DNA of 22,872 nucleotides from JBBRHH01 sp038222915 (GTDB lineage: Bacteria; Planctomycetota; Phycisphaerae; Tepidisphaerales; Tepidisphaeraceae): the NCBI GenBank assembly GCA_038222915.1, contig JBBRHH010000023.1:1-22872 (forward strand). Direction: 5' to 3'. Under the pieces are notes generated by a model, which saw only the letters and a program-made list of their open reading frames with translations, was not told the origin of the DNA and did no database searches. Within the stretch, counting starts at the first letter, position 1; the number at the start of each line of letters is the position of its first letter. A program made the translations under genes and the position numbers. Shown one piece after another: positions 7,582-14,012 of the stretch.

Positions 7582-8142
7582 TAATAGAGGCCAGATACAT
7601 GAGACCTGTGAGCTGGGGAAAGAGCGGACAATTCCACCTGTTTTGGAACTCACAGCATCCAGCGGGGTTTGCAATCGGTCGTGACGGCAACCTGATTCTC
7701 GGAGTAGCACGACTATGCTTATTGCGAGCGATCTGCGTGGTGCGATATTCGCGAGGAATAAAGTTTTCAGGTTCGACGCGCATGGAAGAAGCAAATCGCT
7801 GCACATCAAAATTTTTCAGCTTCGATTCGTAATGCTCAACGATCGAGCCACCGATGGATGGGATGAGGAGAGAAAAGGGCAGGGTGGGGGAGGACCAGGG
7901 TGGACCGGCAAGACACTTTGGCTTCGAGGAATCGAGGCCAAGGTGTCTTGCGTTTTAATTGGGGTGCAGGTGCCGGTTGTGGCCGGATGTGGAACAATGG
8001 CCGGATTTCATCGCTCGATGATCTAGATCATGGTGACGCCGCCTGGGTGGTCGAGCGGAGCGGGATTAACCACGCGCCTTCGGACCCCCGCGGTTGAGGA
8101 TATTGAACATTTCGAATATTTCGAATATCAGATTTCAGAGGG
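7582..8142. other. Gene-poor stretch between the amine oxidase remnant and the beta-helix protein
   Basis: I see no convincing gene in these 561 bases. Short open frames on both strands have no ribosome-binding site or recognisable domain, and the longest ones run into the flanking shadows. Composition is more mixed than in the neighbours, with a purine-rich tract at 7855-7905. It contains the long hairpin at 7909-7950 and, at 8108-8129, overlapping TTCGAA palindromes in an ATTTCGAAT repeat. The left boundary coincides with the point where the amine oxidase homology stops, so part of it may be inserted DNA. Confidence 0.5.
7909..7955 (+). terminator. Long hairpin with GGAA tetraloop and T tract
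   Basis: Two 19-base arms (7909-7927 and 7932-7950) pair with only two G-T-type mismatches around a GGAA loop, which fits the stable GNRA class. CGTTTT follows on the plus strand, so it would work as a plus-strand intrinsic terminator, yet no plus-strand gene is evident upstream. A dispersed repeat element is an alternative. Confidence 0.5.
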
Positions 8143-11061
8143 TTAATTGACGTTGGCTTTGGAATTGGCCGACGTTGCGGCTCCTCCAATGTCATTGATT
8201 TGCACAGACACGCTCTTCTGGCCTTTGCTGTGGTATGTGTGTGTCCCAAGCACATCCCAGTGCCCGGCACTGGTGCGCTTGAATGTCCCTGCGGAACTGG
8301 TCCCATCGCCCCAGTTGATGGTCGCCTTATAGTTGGCTGGATTGGTGTTGATCGCGTCGCCGTCCAGGAATGACGCGACCGTCTGCGTAAACGACTGGTT
8401 CAACAACGCGCCGAATGTTTTGGGCGAACCCGTCAACGGCGCATCACTTACGGTCGCACTGGAGTGGGCCGTCGTCGCCGCACCCGTGGCGTGAATATAG
8501 ACGCTGATCGACCGGCTTCCCGTCCCCTGATACAGGTGACTACCATTCACGACAAAGTGCCCGGGGCTGGCCAGGGCGATCGTCCCCGGCGAATGCGCCC
8601 CATCGCCCCAGTCAATGTCGGCCGAAAAGTCCGTTGTCACCGCCCCGGCGTCAGTGAACATGAATCCGGCCACCGTGCTCGTGAATGACTTGCCTTCGAC
8701 CGGCTTGATGTTCACCGGGGTCACTGAATTAAACACACCGCTGCTCACCTTGGCCGAGGTGGTTACCGGTGTATCGATGGCCGCGTCATGACTCAGCGTG
8801 ACCTTCACCACGAAGCTGCCGTTTGCCGCGTACGCGTGTGAGCCGCTCAGCGTGAAGACGCCGTTCTGAAATGTAATCACTCCGGTCGTGTCGGCCGGGC
8901 TTGCGTCCCCCCAGTCAATGCTGGCGCTGTAATCGCCCAGCGCTTCAGCCCCGCCCGGGTCGGTAAATGTGACCAGTTTCTGCGCGGCGCCCGCCACGCC
9001 CTTCTTTCCGGAGTAGCTGAAGACGCCGGTAGTGACCACTGACGGATCGCTGACGGCGGCGCTGAAAGTGGTGTTGGTCGTCGCCGTCCCGGGCGCTTTA
9101 TCGGCCAGCGTGACACTGACCATATAGGAGCCCTCCTCGCTGTAGGTATGCGTGCCGGAGACGGTGAAGCTGCCGTTGCCGCCACTCACGCTGCCCGACG
9201 TGGTGACGCCATCCGCCCAGTTAATGGTGGCGCTAAGCTGGCTGGCGGTGGTGGTTGGATCGCTGTCAGTAAAGGTCGCAACCTGGCCGCTGAAGCTCTT
9301 GCCCTCGACTGCGCTAAAACCGCTGGACGCCACGTCCAGCGCGTGCGTGGCGGTCAGCGCCTTGGAAAATTCCGAGGTATTCAGCGGCGTGCTTCCCGAG
9401 CCGCCCTGCAATTGCGTGGCGGTGGCGGTGATGAAGCTCCCCACGGGGACCGGCGGCAGGTCGGCCGTAAAGTTGACGGTCCCCTCGCCCTTATCGACAA
9501 ACGGGCCCGGGTTGGCGCCGATGGTCGCTTCGATGAAGCCCAGAAAAGTCTGGCCTTCGCCGAAACCTGTTCCGCTCGCCGATGGGCTGGAGAAAAATTC
9601 GATGCGATAAGTGGCACCGGCCCCCGCGTTGTTCCGGCTGTTGAGTGTCCCCTTAACCTTCGTCTCACTGGTTCCGGCCGCCGCGGAAGCCAGGACCGGA
9701 TAATTCTGCATCTGGTTGGGCCCGGTATCGCCGTCGCCAAAATCATTAGCATTCACGCCGTCTTCCGTCGGATACTCGGTCCCGGAGACCAGATCAATTC
9801 CCGGGAGGAACGAGGGGTCGCTCTTGCCGTTATTGAAGATTGAATTTCCCAGGATGGGATTGTTGACGTTCTGGGGCGTCACACTCGGATCGCCAAAGAT
9901 CGCGATGCCTGCGCTGTCGTTGTTGGCGATGAGGTTGCCCGCGCCGGCGACCGTCCCGCCGATTACGTTACCGCTTACGCCCGGCGAGCCGCCGAGGTCG
10001 CGCAGGGCGATCCCCTGAAGACGATTTTTTGCCACAGTAACGCCGTCCGCGCCCACACCCAGGAAATTTCCCTGGATCGTGTTGTCGTGAGCGGCATCCT
10101 CGATGTCGATGCCAAGTCCATTGCCGCTGATCACATTGCGCGCCCCGGACGTGGTGCCTCCAATGGTGTTGCCGCTGGCGTCGCTCCCGCTGACACCGAC
10201 TCCAAAAAAGCCCGTGGTAAACACGATGCCGGTGCCGGCGGCATTGACGCCGACAAAGTTGCCTTTCACCACGTTGCCCGTAGCGCCGCTGCCGTCGCCG
10301 ACGATTTGAATGTTGTCGAGGATGTTGCCGCTGACGACATTGCGGGCCGCGGGATTGGTGCCGCCGATCGTCGTGTTGTTCGCGTTGTCGACGTAGATGC
10401 CCGCGCGGAAAGGAGTGACCAGGTCGAAAGTGGTATTGGCGTTGCCCAGCCCGGTCCCTCCCGAGGTGCCGGCCGGATTGGTGCCGATGAAATTTCCTGT
10501 GATGGTGTCGCCGTCGGATCGCACCAGAATGCCATCGCCGGAGAAGCGGTAGATGATCAGGCCCTCGATGGTGGTACCGGCGCTGCCAGCGCCCAGGGTC
10601 AAGCCGGCTATTCCGACCTTGGCGGTACCCGGCCCCGCGCCGCTGCCCTCGAGTTCAATGAGCGGGACCGCGTTGTCCCCGTTGGCCAATGTGTTCGCCG
10701 ATGCCACGCCCTGCGTGTACCCGTTGATGATAACGGGCTTGACAAGGGTCGGAAGGGCACCGCCTGCCGAGATGGTCTTGACCCCGGCGCCGGCAATGTT
10801 GAAGTTAATCGTGTCGGTGGCGCCGTAGGCCCCGCCGGTCGCGACCACGTCGGACGTATCGGCGCCACCATTGATCGCGGTGATCGCCTCGCGGAGGGTT
10901 ACCAGGTTATCCCCGGCGGCGATGGTGTCGCCGGTCCCGGTGACAGTGATCGTGGCCAGGAGCCGTCGAATTTCCAACGGCTCGATCGCGATAGCGATTG
11001 CACGACACGCTTTAAGGCGACGGGCGGAACGGGACGCGCGGTTGAATCCAAAGAATCGCAT
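8143..11061 (-). CDS. Large surface or secreted protein: LEPR-XLL-like N-terminus, beta-helix, four PKD-like repeats
   Basis: A 972-residue protein. The start at 11061 has AAAGG 6-7 bases upstream. A basic N-terminus leads to IEPLEIRRLLA (26-36), a variant of the LEPR-XLL motif found at the N-terminus of large planctomycete proteins. Next comes a CSLREAI-like segment, VTGTGDTIAAGDNLVTLREA (40-59). Residues about 140-400 repeat NxIGGT and NVVSGN/NVISGN units, the pattern of a right-handed parallel beta-helix. From about 600 to the end there are four units of about 100 residues, each with an (A)xINWxDG or xIDWGDx strand (near 612, 715, 816 and 916) and a G(T/S)HxY turn, typical of PKD-like domains. 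There is no PEP-CTERM, dockerin or other C-terminal sorting signal. It is probably cell-surface or extracellular, in adhesion or polysaccharide binding. It stands alone, with no clear promoter or terminator that I can define. Confidence 0.88.
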   Translation of the reverse strand: MRFFGFNRASRSARRLKACRAIAIAIEPLEIRRLLATITVTGTGDTIAAGDNLVTLREAITAINGGADTSDVVATGGAYGATDTINFNIAGAGVKTISAGGALPTLVKPVIINGYTQGVASANTLANGDNAVPLIELEGSGAGPGTAKVGIAGLTLGAGSAGTTIEGLIIYRFSGDGILVRSDGDTITGNFIGTNPAGTSGGTGLGNANTTFDLVTPFRAGIYVDNANNTTIGGTNPAARNVVSGNILDNIQIVGDGSGATGNVVKGNFVGVNAAGTGIVFTTGFFGVGVSGSDASGNTIGGTTSGARNVISGNGLGIDIEDAAHDNTIQGNFLGVGADGVTVAKNRLQGIALRDLGGSPGVSGNVIGGTVAGAGNLIANNDSAGIAIFGDPSVTPQNVNNPILGNSIFNNGKSDPSFLPGIDLVSGTEYPTEDGVNANDFGDGDTGPNQMQNYPVLASAAAGTSETKVKGTLNSRNNAGAGATYRIEFFSSPSASGTGFGEGQTFLGFIEATIGANPGPFVDKGEGTVNFTADLPPVPVGSFITATATQLQGGSGSTPLNTSEFSKALTATHALDVASSGFSAVEGKSFSGQVATFTDSDPTTTASQLSATINWADGVTTSGSVSGGNGSFTVSGTHTYSEEGSYMVSVTLADKAPGTATTNTTFSAAVSDPSVVTTGVFSYSGKKGVAGAAQKLVTFTDPGGAEALGDYSASIDWGDASPADTTGVITFQNGVFTLSGSHAYAANGSFVVKVTLSHDAAIDTPVTTSAKVSSGVFNSVTPVNIKPVEGKSFTSTVAGFMFTDAGAVTTDFSADIDWGDGAHSPGTIALASPGHFVVNGSHLYQGTGSRSISVYIHATGAATTAHSSATVSDAPLTGSPKTFGALLNQSFTQTVASFLDGDAINTNPANYKATINWGDGTSSAGTFKRTSAGHWDVLGTHTYHSKGQKSVSVQINDIGGAATSANSKANVN

Positions 11062-11495
11062 TTTCTGCCTTTCGAAATGGAGGCGAGGGCTAGAAGTGGG
11101 TGCAGGCGTTTGAAGTGCGGCCCAAAGGTATCACGACGGAGAAGGCAATCACAAGTAGAAACCGTGACTACTGCGGAACTTTGCTGCCCGCCTGGCAAGT
11201 TGAGTCGCCTTTTCCAGATATTCGTTCTTTACGACAATCGCCTCTTGATTCGTGGTTACTCACCAATGAGCGTGCATGAGCTTGAAACCCAAACGGATCC
11301 GCGGCCATCGCCGCGCATGACGCGGCGAATTCCTTCGAGAGACCGGTTTGCGCGTTCGTTTAATCTTCTGGTTCCCAAGGGAAAAGCTGAGTTGTGCTTC
11401 CGCGAGCGCCCTGAGCACAATGCGCGGATGAACGACAAGGAGATTGACCCTGAGCAGGTCGTCGCTGCAGCTCGCAGGTTATTAGGGCCACAGAT
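11062..11495. other. Intergenic region upstream of the beta-helix gene
   Basis: This stretch must hold the minus-strand promoter of the beta-helix gene, but I find no pair of -35/-10 boxes that stands out. A possible small plus-strand gene starts at 11266 and is listed separately. Otherwise I see nothing. Confidence 0.4.
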
Positions 11496-11520
11496 AAAAA
11501 AACCCCGCAGGCGTGGGTGA
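11266..11520 (+). CDS. Possible small basic protein, doubtful
   Basis: An open frame of 84 codons starts at ATG 11266 and ends at TGA 11518-11520. The product would be rich in Arg, with a helical acidic-then-basic end (DPEQVVAAARRLLGPQ, then KKPRRRG). I recognise no family. Codon choice is reasonable for the window. Against it: no ribosome-binding site precedes the ATG, and the stop codon falls inside the terminator of the opposing operon. The frame is part of a much longer open frame that continues antisense through the beta-helix gene. Confidence 0.25.
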   Translation: MSVHELETQTDPRPSPRMTRRIPSRDRFARSFNLLVPKGKAELCFRERPEHNARMNDKEIDPEQVVAAARRLLGPQIKKPRRRG

Positions 11521-11531
11521 GACCTGCGGGG
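11496..11531 (-). terminator. Rho-independent terminator of the GbsR operon
   Basis: A perfect 9-base-pair stem (11503-11511 CCCCGCAGG with 11523-11531) is followed on the minus strand by seven U (plus-strand A run 11496-11502). It lies 82 bases beyond the stop of the NFU_N gene and is the first terminator downstream of the five-gene operon. Confidence 0.85.
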
Positions 11532-11612
11532 CAAGGAGGGGAGAAACACTTCGCATGTTTGATACGTCCGCGTTGCTGGCCGGTTCACTGGCGCGTGGAA
11601 TATTTAGTGGTG

Positions 11613-11876
11613 CTATGAACTGCTGAGGACGTCGCGGACTTTTGGGGTGATTTTTGACCAGGGAGTGGTCTTGGACTTGTTCACGGTGACGAAGTCGCCG
11701 AGGAGGAGGACGGAGGTTACGCCGGGGATGGCGAAGAGGGCGGCGGCGACCGGGTGGGATTTGGCCTGTTCGGCGTTGAAGAAGCTGGTCGGCTGCTCGC
11801 TGATCGGGCTGTCCAGAACGAACTTGGTGGCGTCCGGGTTGGGCGTCGGCTGCATTTCTATGACCCGGAAGGGCAT
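11613..11876 (-). CDS. Stand-alone NFU_N-domain iron-sulfur scaffold-like protein
   Basis: An 87-residue cytoplasmic protein consisting only of the NifU/Nfu N-terminal domain. Visible family motifs are MQPTPNPDATKFVLD (8-22), HPVAAALFAIPGV (41-53) and VLLLGDFVTVNK (56-67). In Nfu proteins this domain accompanies a CxxC domain that carries a transient Fe-S cluster; here that domain is absent, as in many short bacterial homologues, and the protein has no cysteine of its own. The ATG at 11876 is chosen because AAGGAGA lies 8-9 bases upstream and homology begins there; the longer frame to 11957 overlaps the lipoprotein gene. It is the last gene of the regulator operon, 28 bases after the lipoprotein stop. 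A role in Fe-S protein assembly or repair is inferred only from the family. Confidence 0.87.
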   Translation of the reverse strand: MPFRVIEMQPTPNPDATKFVLDSPISEQPTSFFNAEQAKSHPVAAALFAIPGVTSVLLLGDFVTVNKSKTTPWSKITPKVRDVLSSS

Positions 11877-11904
11877 GGCCGATTCTCCTTGGGGTTTCGA
11901 GCGG

Positions 11905-12060
11905 TCAGGCTGATTCTGTAATGGCGTGGATGAGATGGGAGGTGCGAGCCTCGGCATCGTGATGGCTGCAGGGGCAGCAGCCCGCCAGCAACGCCGTCAG
12001 GCTGAGAAGCGCTGTGAGAAGAATCGCCCGCGACGGTTTTGAATTGCGATTGTTTTGCAT
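11905..12060 (-). CDS. Small predicted lipoprotein (51 residues)
   Basis: A short gene read from ATG 12060 to TGA 11905-11907. The product has a basic N-terminus (MQNNRNSKPSR), a hydrophobic core (AILLTALLSLTALLAG) and a lipobox LLAGC with the modified cysteine at residue 28. It is followed by CPCSHHDAEA, a Cys/His-rich start to a mature part of only about 24 residues. CCPC and HH together suggest a metal-binding site, which is inference. It sits 10 bases after the stop of the membrane protein gene and 28 before the NFU_N start, on the same strand, so it fits the operon spacing exactly. The TATGATTTGCCGCC leader contains no strong Shine-Dalgarno, so expression may depend on coupling. No family recognised. 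Confidence 0.68.
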   Translation of the reverse strand: MQNNRNSKPSRAILLTALLSLTALLAGCCPCSHHDAEARTSHLIHAITESA

Positions 12061-12070
12061 TGGCGGCAAA

Positions 12071-12592
12071 TCATATCCGCCACTCTGACAACCACAAACC
12101 GAGGCTGATGAACAGGCCCACTGGTCCGTTCAATGCCAGAAGCCAGAACAGGATTGCGGTGCGGCGGCCCATGCCACGCTCCATTGCATTGGGGACGAAG
12201 ATGCAGGCCATGACGATGTCGGCGATGAGGAGGATGGCGATGTGGAGGATGCAGAATTCACGGGTGGTCATTTGGAAGTTGCAGAGGTTTAAGAGCAGGC
12301 CGATCGTCTTGATGGCGATGCCGACAGCGATGGTCTTGAGGCAGGTGTCGATCCAGCCGAAGAGGGAGCGGTCTTCGGCGAAACGGACGAGGATGGCGGC
12401 GAAGATCAGCCAGGAGACTGCGGCGGCGATGCCTTCGCCGGCGGCCGCGCCGACGAAGTGTGCGCCGTAGCGGACGAAGCTCGCCGTGTATGCGCCGCTG
12501 CCCGCGAGCGCCAGCGCGAGGTAGGCGATGCGCAGATCCTTTGGCATCGTCGGAAGCTGGATGACGGGCATCGCGGCCGGCTGCTGGCTCAT
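12071..12592 (-). CDS. Five-helix membrane protein of unknown function
   Basis: A 173-residue protein with about five hydrophobic helices (near 20-40, 51-70, 82-103, 110-133 and 143-166). The N-terminal tail before the first helix is Pro/Gln-rich. I do not recognise a family. The ATG at 12592 overlaps the TGA of the DUF2071 gene as ATGA (12589-12592), so the two are translationally coupled; a longer frame to 12616 would overlap more and has no supporting signal. Being third in the regulator operon, it is expected to act with the DUF2071 protein and the small lipoprotein that follows after 10 bases. Confidence 0.8.
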   Translation of the reverse strand: MSQQPAAMPVIQLPTMPKDLRIAYLALALAGSGAYTASFVRYGAHFVGAAAGEGIAAAVSWLIFAAILVRFAEDRSLFGWIDTCLKTIAVGIAIKTIGLLLNLCNFQMTTREFCILHIAILLIADIVMACIFVPNAMERGMGRRTAILFWLLALNGPVGLFISLGLWLSEWRI

Positions 12593-13386
12593 CCGAGGCC
12601 CCCTGCTGCGCCGCACCTGCGCGGGAGGCCCATCCAGACATTTTTGACGCCGGAGGAATACTGCGCTGAGACGACGGTTGCATCGGCGCGCCAGTTTCCG
12701 GTCGCGTCCAACAGGTCGGCCTGATGAAGGTGAAGATCAATCGGCGTTTGTGGCCAGGGGGTGTGCCAGATGCGGAAATGGAGGGCGGTTTTTCCTCGCA
12801 TGGTGAAGGCTATGTAACGTTCGAGGAGAAATTCATCCAGCGAATTGGGCTCGACTGGCTCGAGGGAGGCGGTTGGATCGATGTCGGCGTCGTAGCGGAT
12901 GGAGCTTGGGGCATCGGGGCTGGTAATTTCGCCATCGAGGTGGCCGTCTTCCTGGTTGTGGTGGTAGTTGAGTTGGCCGAAGTGATAGGGGAGGCCGAAA
13001 GTGCGTGGACCGAGCCAGACGCTGAGGCGGTTGGTGAGCCACTCGATGAGGAAGAAGATGCCGGTTTCGTGGCCGTGCTTTACGTACGTGCGCACGTTGA
13101 GGAAGGGGTGAGAGCTGATGGGCGTCGTAAGCAGTGCGCCCAATCGCCCCCCTACCGTGGGCCGAAGGTTGTTCATGGTGAACGCCACGAGACTAACGTA
13201 CGCCTTGCCGTGCCAGAGGTCCAACTCGAAGGGGACGAGTGGCTGGAGGATGTTGGCCGGGACTTCGAAGTGAATGAAGACGGCGCGGTTCCAGTCGCTG
13301 GTGAGGGTTGGCTTGCCTTCGGTTTGCAGCATTCGGGCTTTTGCGAGCTCGCTCACGGTGCGAGGCTTTTCGATGGTTGTGAACAT
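12589..13386 (-). CDS. DUF2071 (YqjF-like) protein
   Basis: A 265-residue, probably cytoplasmic protein. It has the DUF2071/YqjF pattern: SDWNRAVFIHFEVP (about 30-43), LQPLVPFELDLWHGKAYVSL (47-66), HPFLNVRTYVKHGHETGIFF (about 93-112), and FGLPYHFGQLNYHH (about 129-142). The fold is related to acetoacetate decarboxylase, but members have no established reaction, and I do not see the catalytic lysine context of that enzyme. The start at 13386 has AAGGAG 6 bases upstream. That site overlaps the TGA of the regulator gene, so the two are linked. The C-terminus ends in a Gly/Arg-rich stretch that extends to the ATGA overlap with the membrane protein gene. Confidence 0.87.
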   Translation of the reverse strand: MFTTIEKPRTVSELAKARMLQTEGKPTLTSDWNRAVFIHFEVPANILQPLVPFELDLWHGKAYVSLVAFTMNNLRPTVGGRLGALLTTPISSHPFLNVRTYVKHGHETGIFFLIEWLTNRLSVWLGPRTFGLPYHFGQLNYHHNQEDGHLDGEITSPDAPSSIRYDADIDPTASLEPVEPNSLDEFLLERYIAFTMRGKTALHFRIWHTPWPQTPIDLHLHQADLLDATGNWRADATVVSAQYSSGVKNVWMGLPRRCGAAGGLG

Positions 13387-13396
13387 GGCCGCTCCT

Positions 13397-13924
13397 TCAG
13401 GCTTCGGGGCCGAGGAACTTTCGCACGCGGTCGCCCAACTTCATCAGCCGCAGGAGCGTGTTGGTTGGCCAGCGGCGGAGCTGTTCATAAAGGGACATTG
13501 ATTTGTGGAAGAAGTCGTGGAGGGCGGCGAGGCGCTCCTGGGTGTAGGCATCGCCGGCCGGGCCTTTGGCGGACTCAACGCATTCGCGCAGCATGGCGAG
13601 AGTGGGCTCGCATTCGCGCTTCTTGCGCTCGTCCATGATGATGCGGAACATCTCCCAGACGTCCTTCATGGATTCAAAATGATCGCGGCGATCGCCCATG
13701 ACGTGGACGATTTTGACGATCTGCCAGGTCTGCAGCTCGCGCAGGCTGTTGCTGACGTTGGAGCGGGCGACGGAGAGGGTTTCGGCGATCTCCTCGGCGT
13801 GGAGTGGCTGCGGTGAGAGATAAAGTAGCGCGTGGATCTGGGCGACGGTGCGATTGATGCCCCAGCGCGTGCCCATTTCGCCCCAGTGGAGGATGAACTT
13901 TTCGGCGATCGGTGTCAGACGCAT
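13397..13924 (-). CDS. GbsR/MarR-family transcriptional regulator
   Basis: A 175-residue DNA-binding protein. Residues 7-24 (AEKFILHWGEMGTRWGIN) match the start of GbsR-type regulators. A winged helix-turn-helix follows: LHAEEIAETLSVARSNVSNS at 41-60 with SLRELQTWQIV next, then HVMGDRRDHFE (74-84), the wing and hinge of this group, and DVWEMFRIIMDERKKRE. GbsR from Bacillus is a choline-responsive repressor; other members control envelope or osmolyte genes. The ligand here is unknown. It is the first gene of a five-gene operon, and the promoter 36 bases upstream carries repeated TTCTGT boxes that it probably binds itself. The start at 13924 is the first in-frame ATG and lies directly after the operator. 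Confidence 0.9.
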   Translation of the reverse strand: MRLTPIAEKFILHWGEMGTRWGINRTVAQIHALLYLSPQPLHAEEIAETLSVARSNVSNSLRELQTWQIVKIVHVMGDRRDHFESMKDVWEMFRIIMDERKKRECEPTLAMLRECVESAKGPAGDAYTQERLAALHDFFHKSMSLYEQLRRWPTNTLLRLMKLGDRVRKFLGPEA

Positions 13925-13927
13925 ATT

Positions 13928-13988
13928 TACTGTCTATTCTGTTATTTCTGTCTTAACAGAATTTACAGGACGAAAAAGATGGCGTCAA
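13928..13988 (-). promoter_or_regulatory. Promoter and overlapping operator of the GbsR operon
   Basis: On the minus strand the -35 is TTGACG (13983-13988), the spacer is exactly 17 bases and the -10 is TAAATT (13960-13965). Directly downstream, on the plus strand, are TTCTGT at 13937-13942 and 13946-13951, TACTGT at 13928-13933 (each 9 bases apart), and ACAGAA at 13956-13961. The last two form the palindrome TTCTGT-CTTA-ACAGAA. The boxes cover the -10 edge, the predicted start site and the leader up to the ATG. Promoter strength is sequence-based; binding of the GbsR protein is inference. Confidence 0.65.
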
Positions 13989-14012
13989 GAACAATTCGAG
14001 TTGTTTTCAGGG

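Noticed and set aside
7715..8026. Plus-strand open frame of 103 codons in the gene-poor stretch
   Set aside because: It runs through the 7909-7950 hairpin, has no ribosome-binding site and shows no family pattern.
10087..11265. Long plus-strand open frame (part of a 477-codon frame) across the beta-helix gene
   Set aside because: Its product is an Ala/Asp/Val-rich low-complexity translation antisense to the repetitive beta-helix codons. The minus-strand gene has clear domains and a ribosome-binding site.
12724..13638. Plus-strand open frame of 304 codons
   Set aside because: It is antisense to the DUF2071 gene and to part of the regulator gene, both of which show family motifs on the minus strand.
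13975..14012. Terminator for the symporter gene in the short gap before the regulator promoter
   Set aside because: The only candidate is a 5-bp AACAA/TTGTT stem with no adjacent T run, too weak to call, so read-through from the symporter into the regulator operon cannot be excluded.
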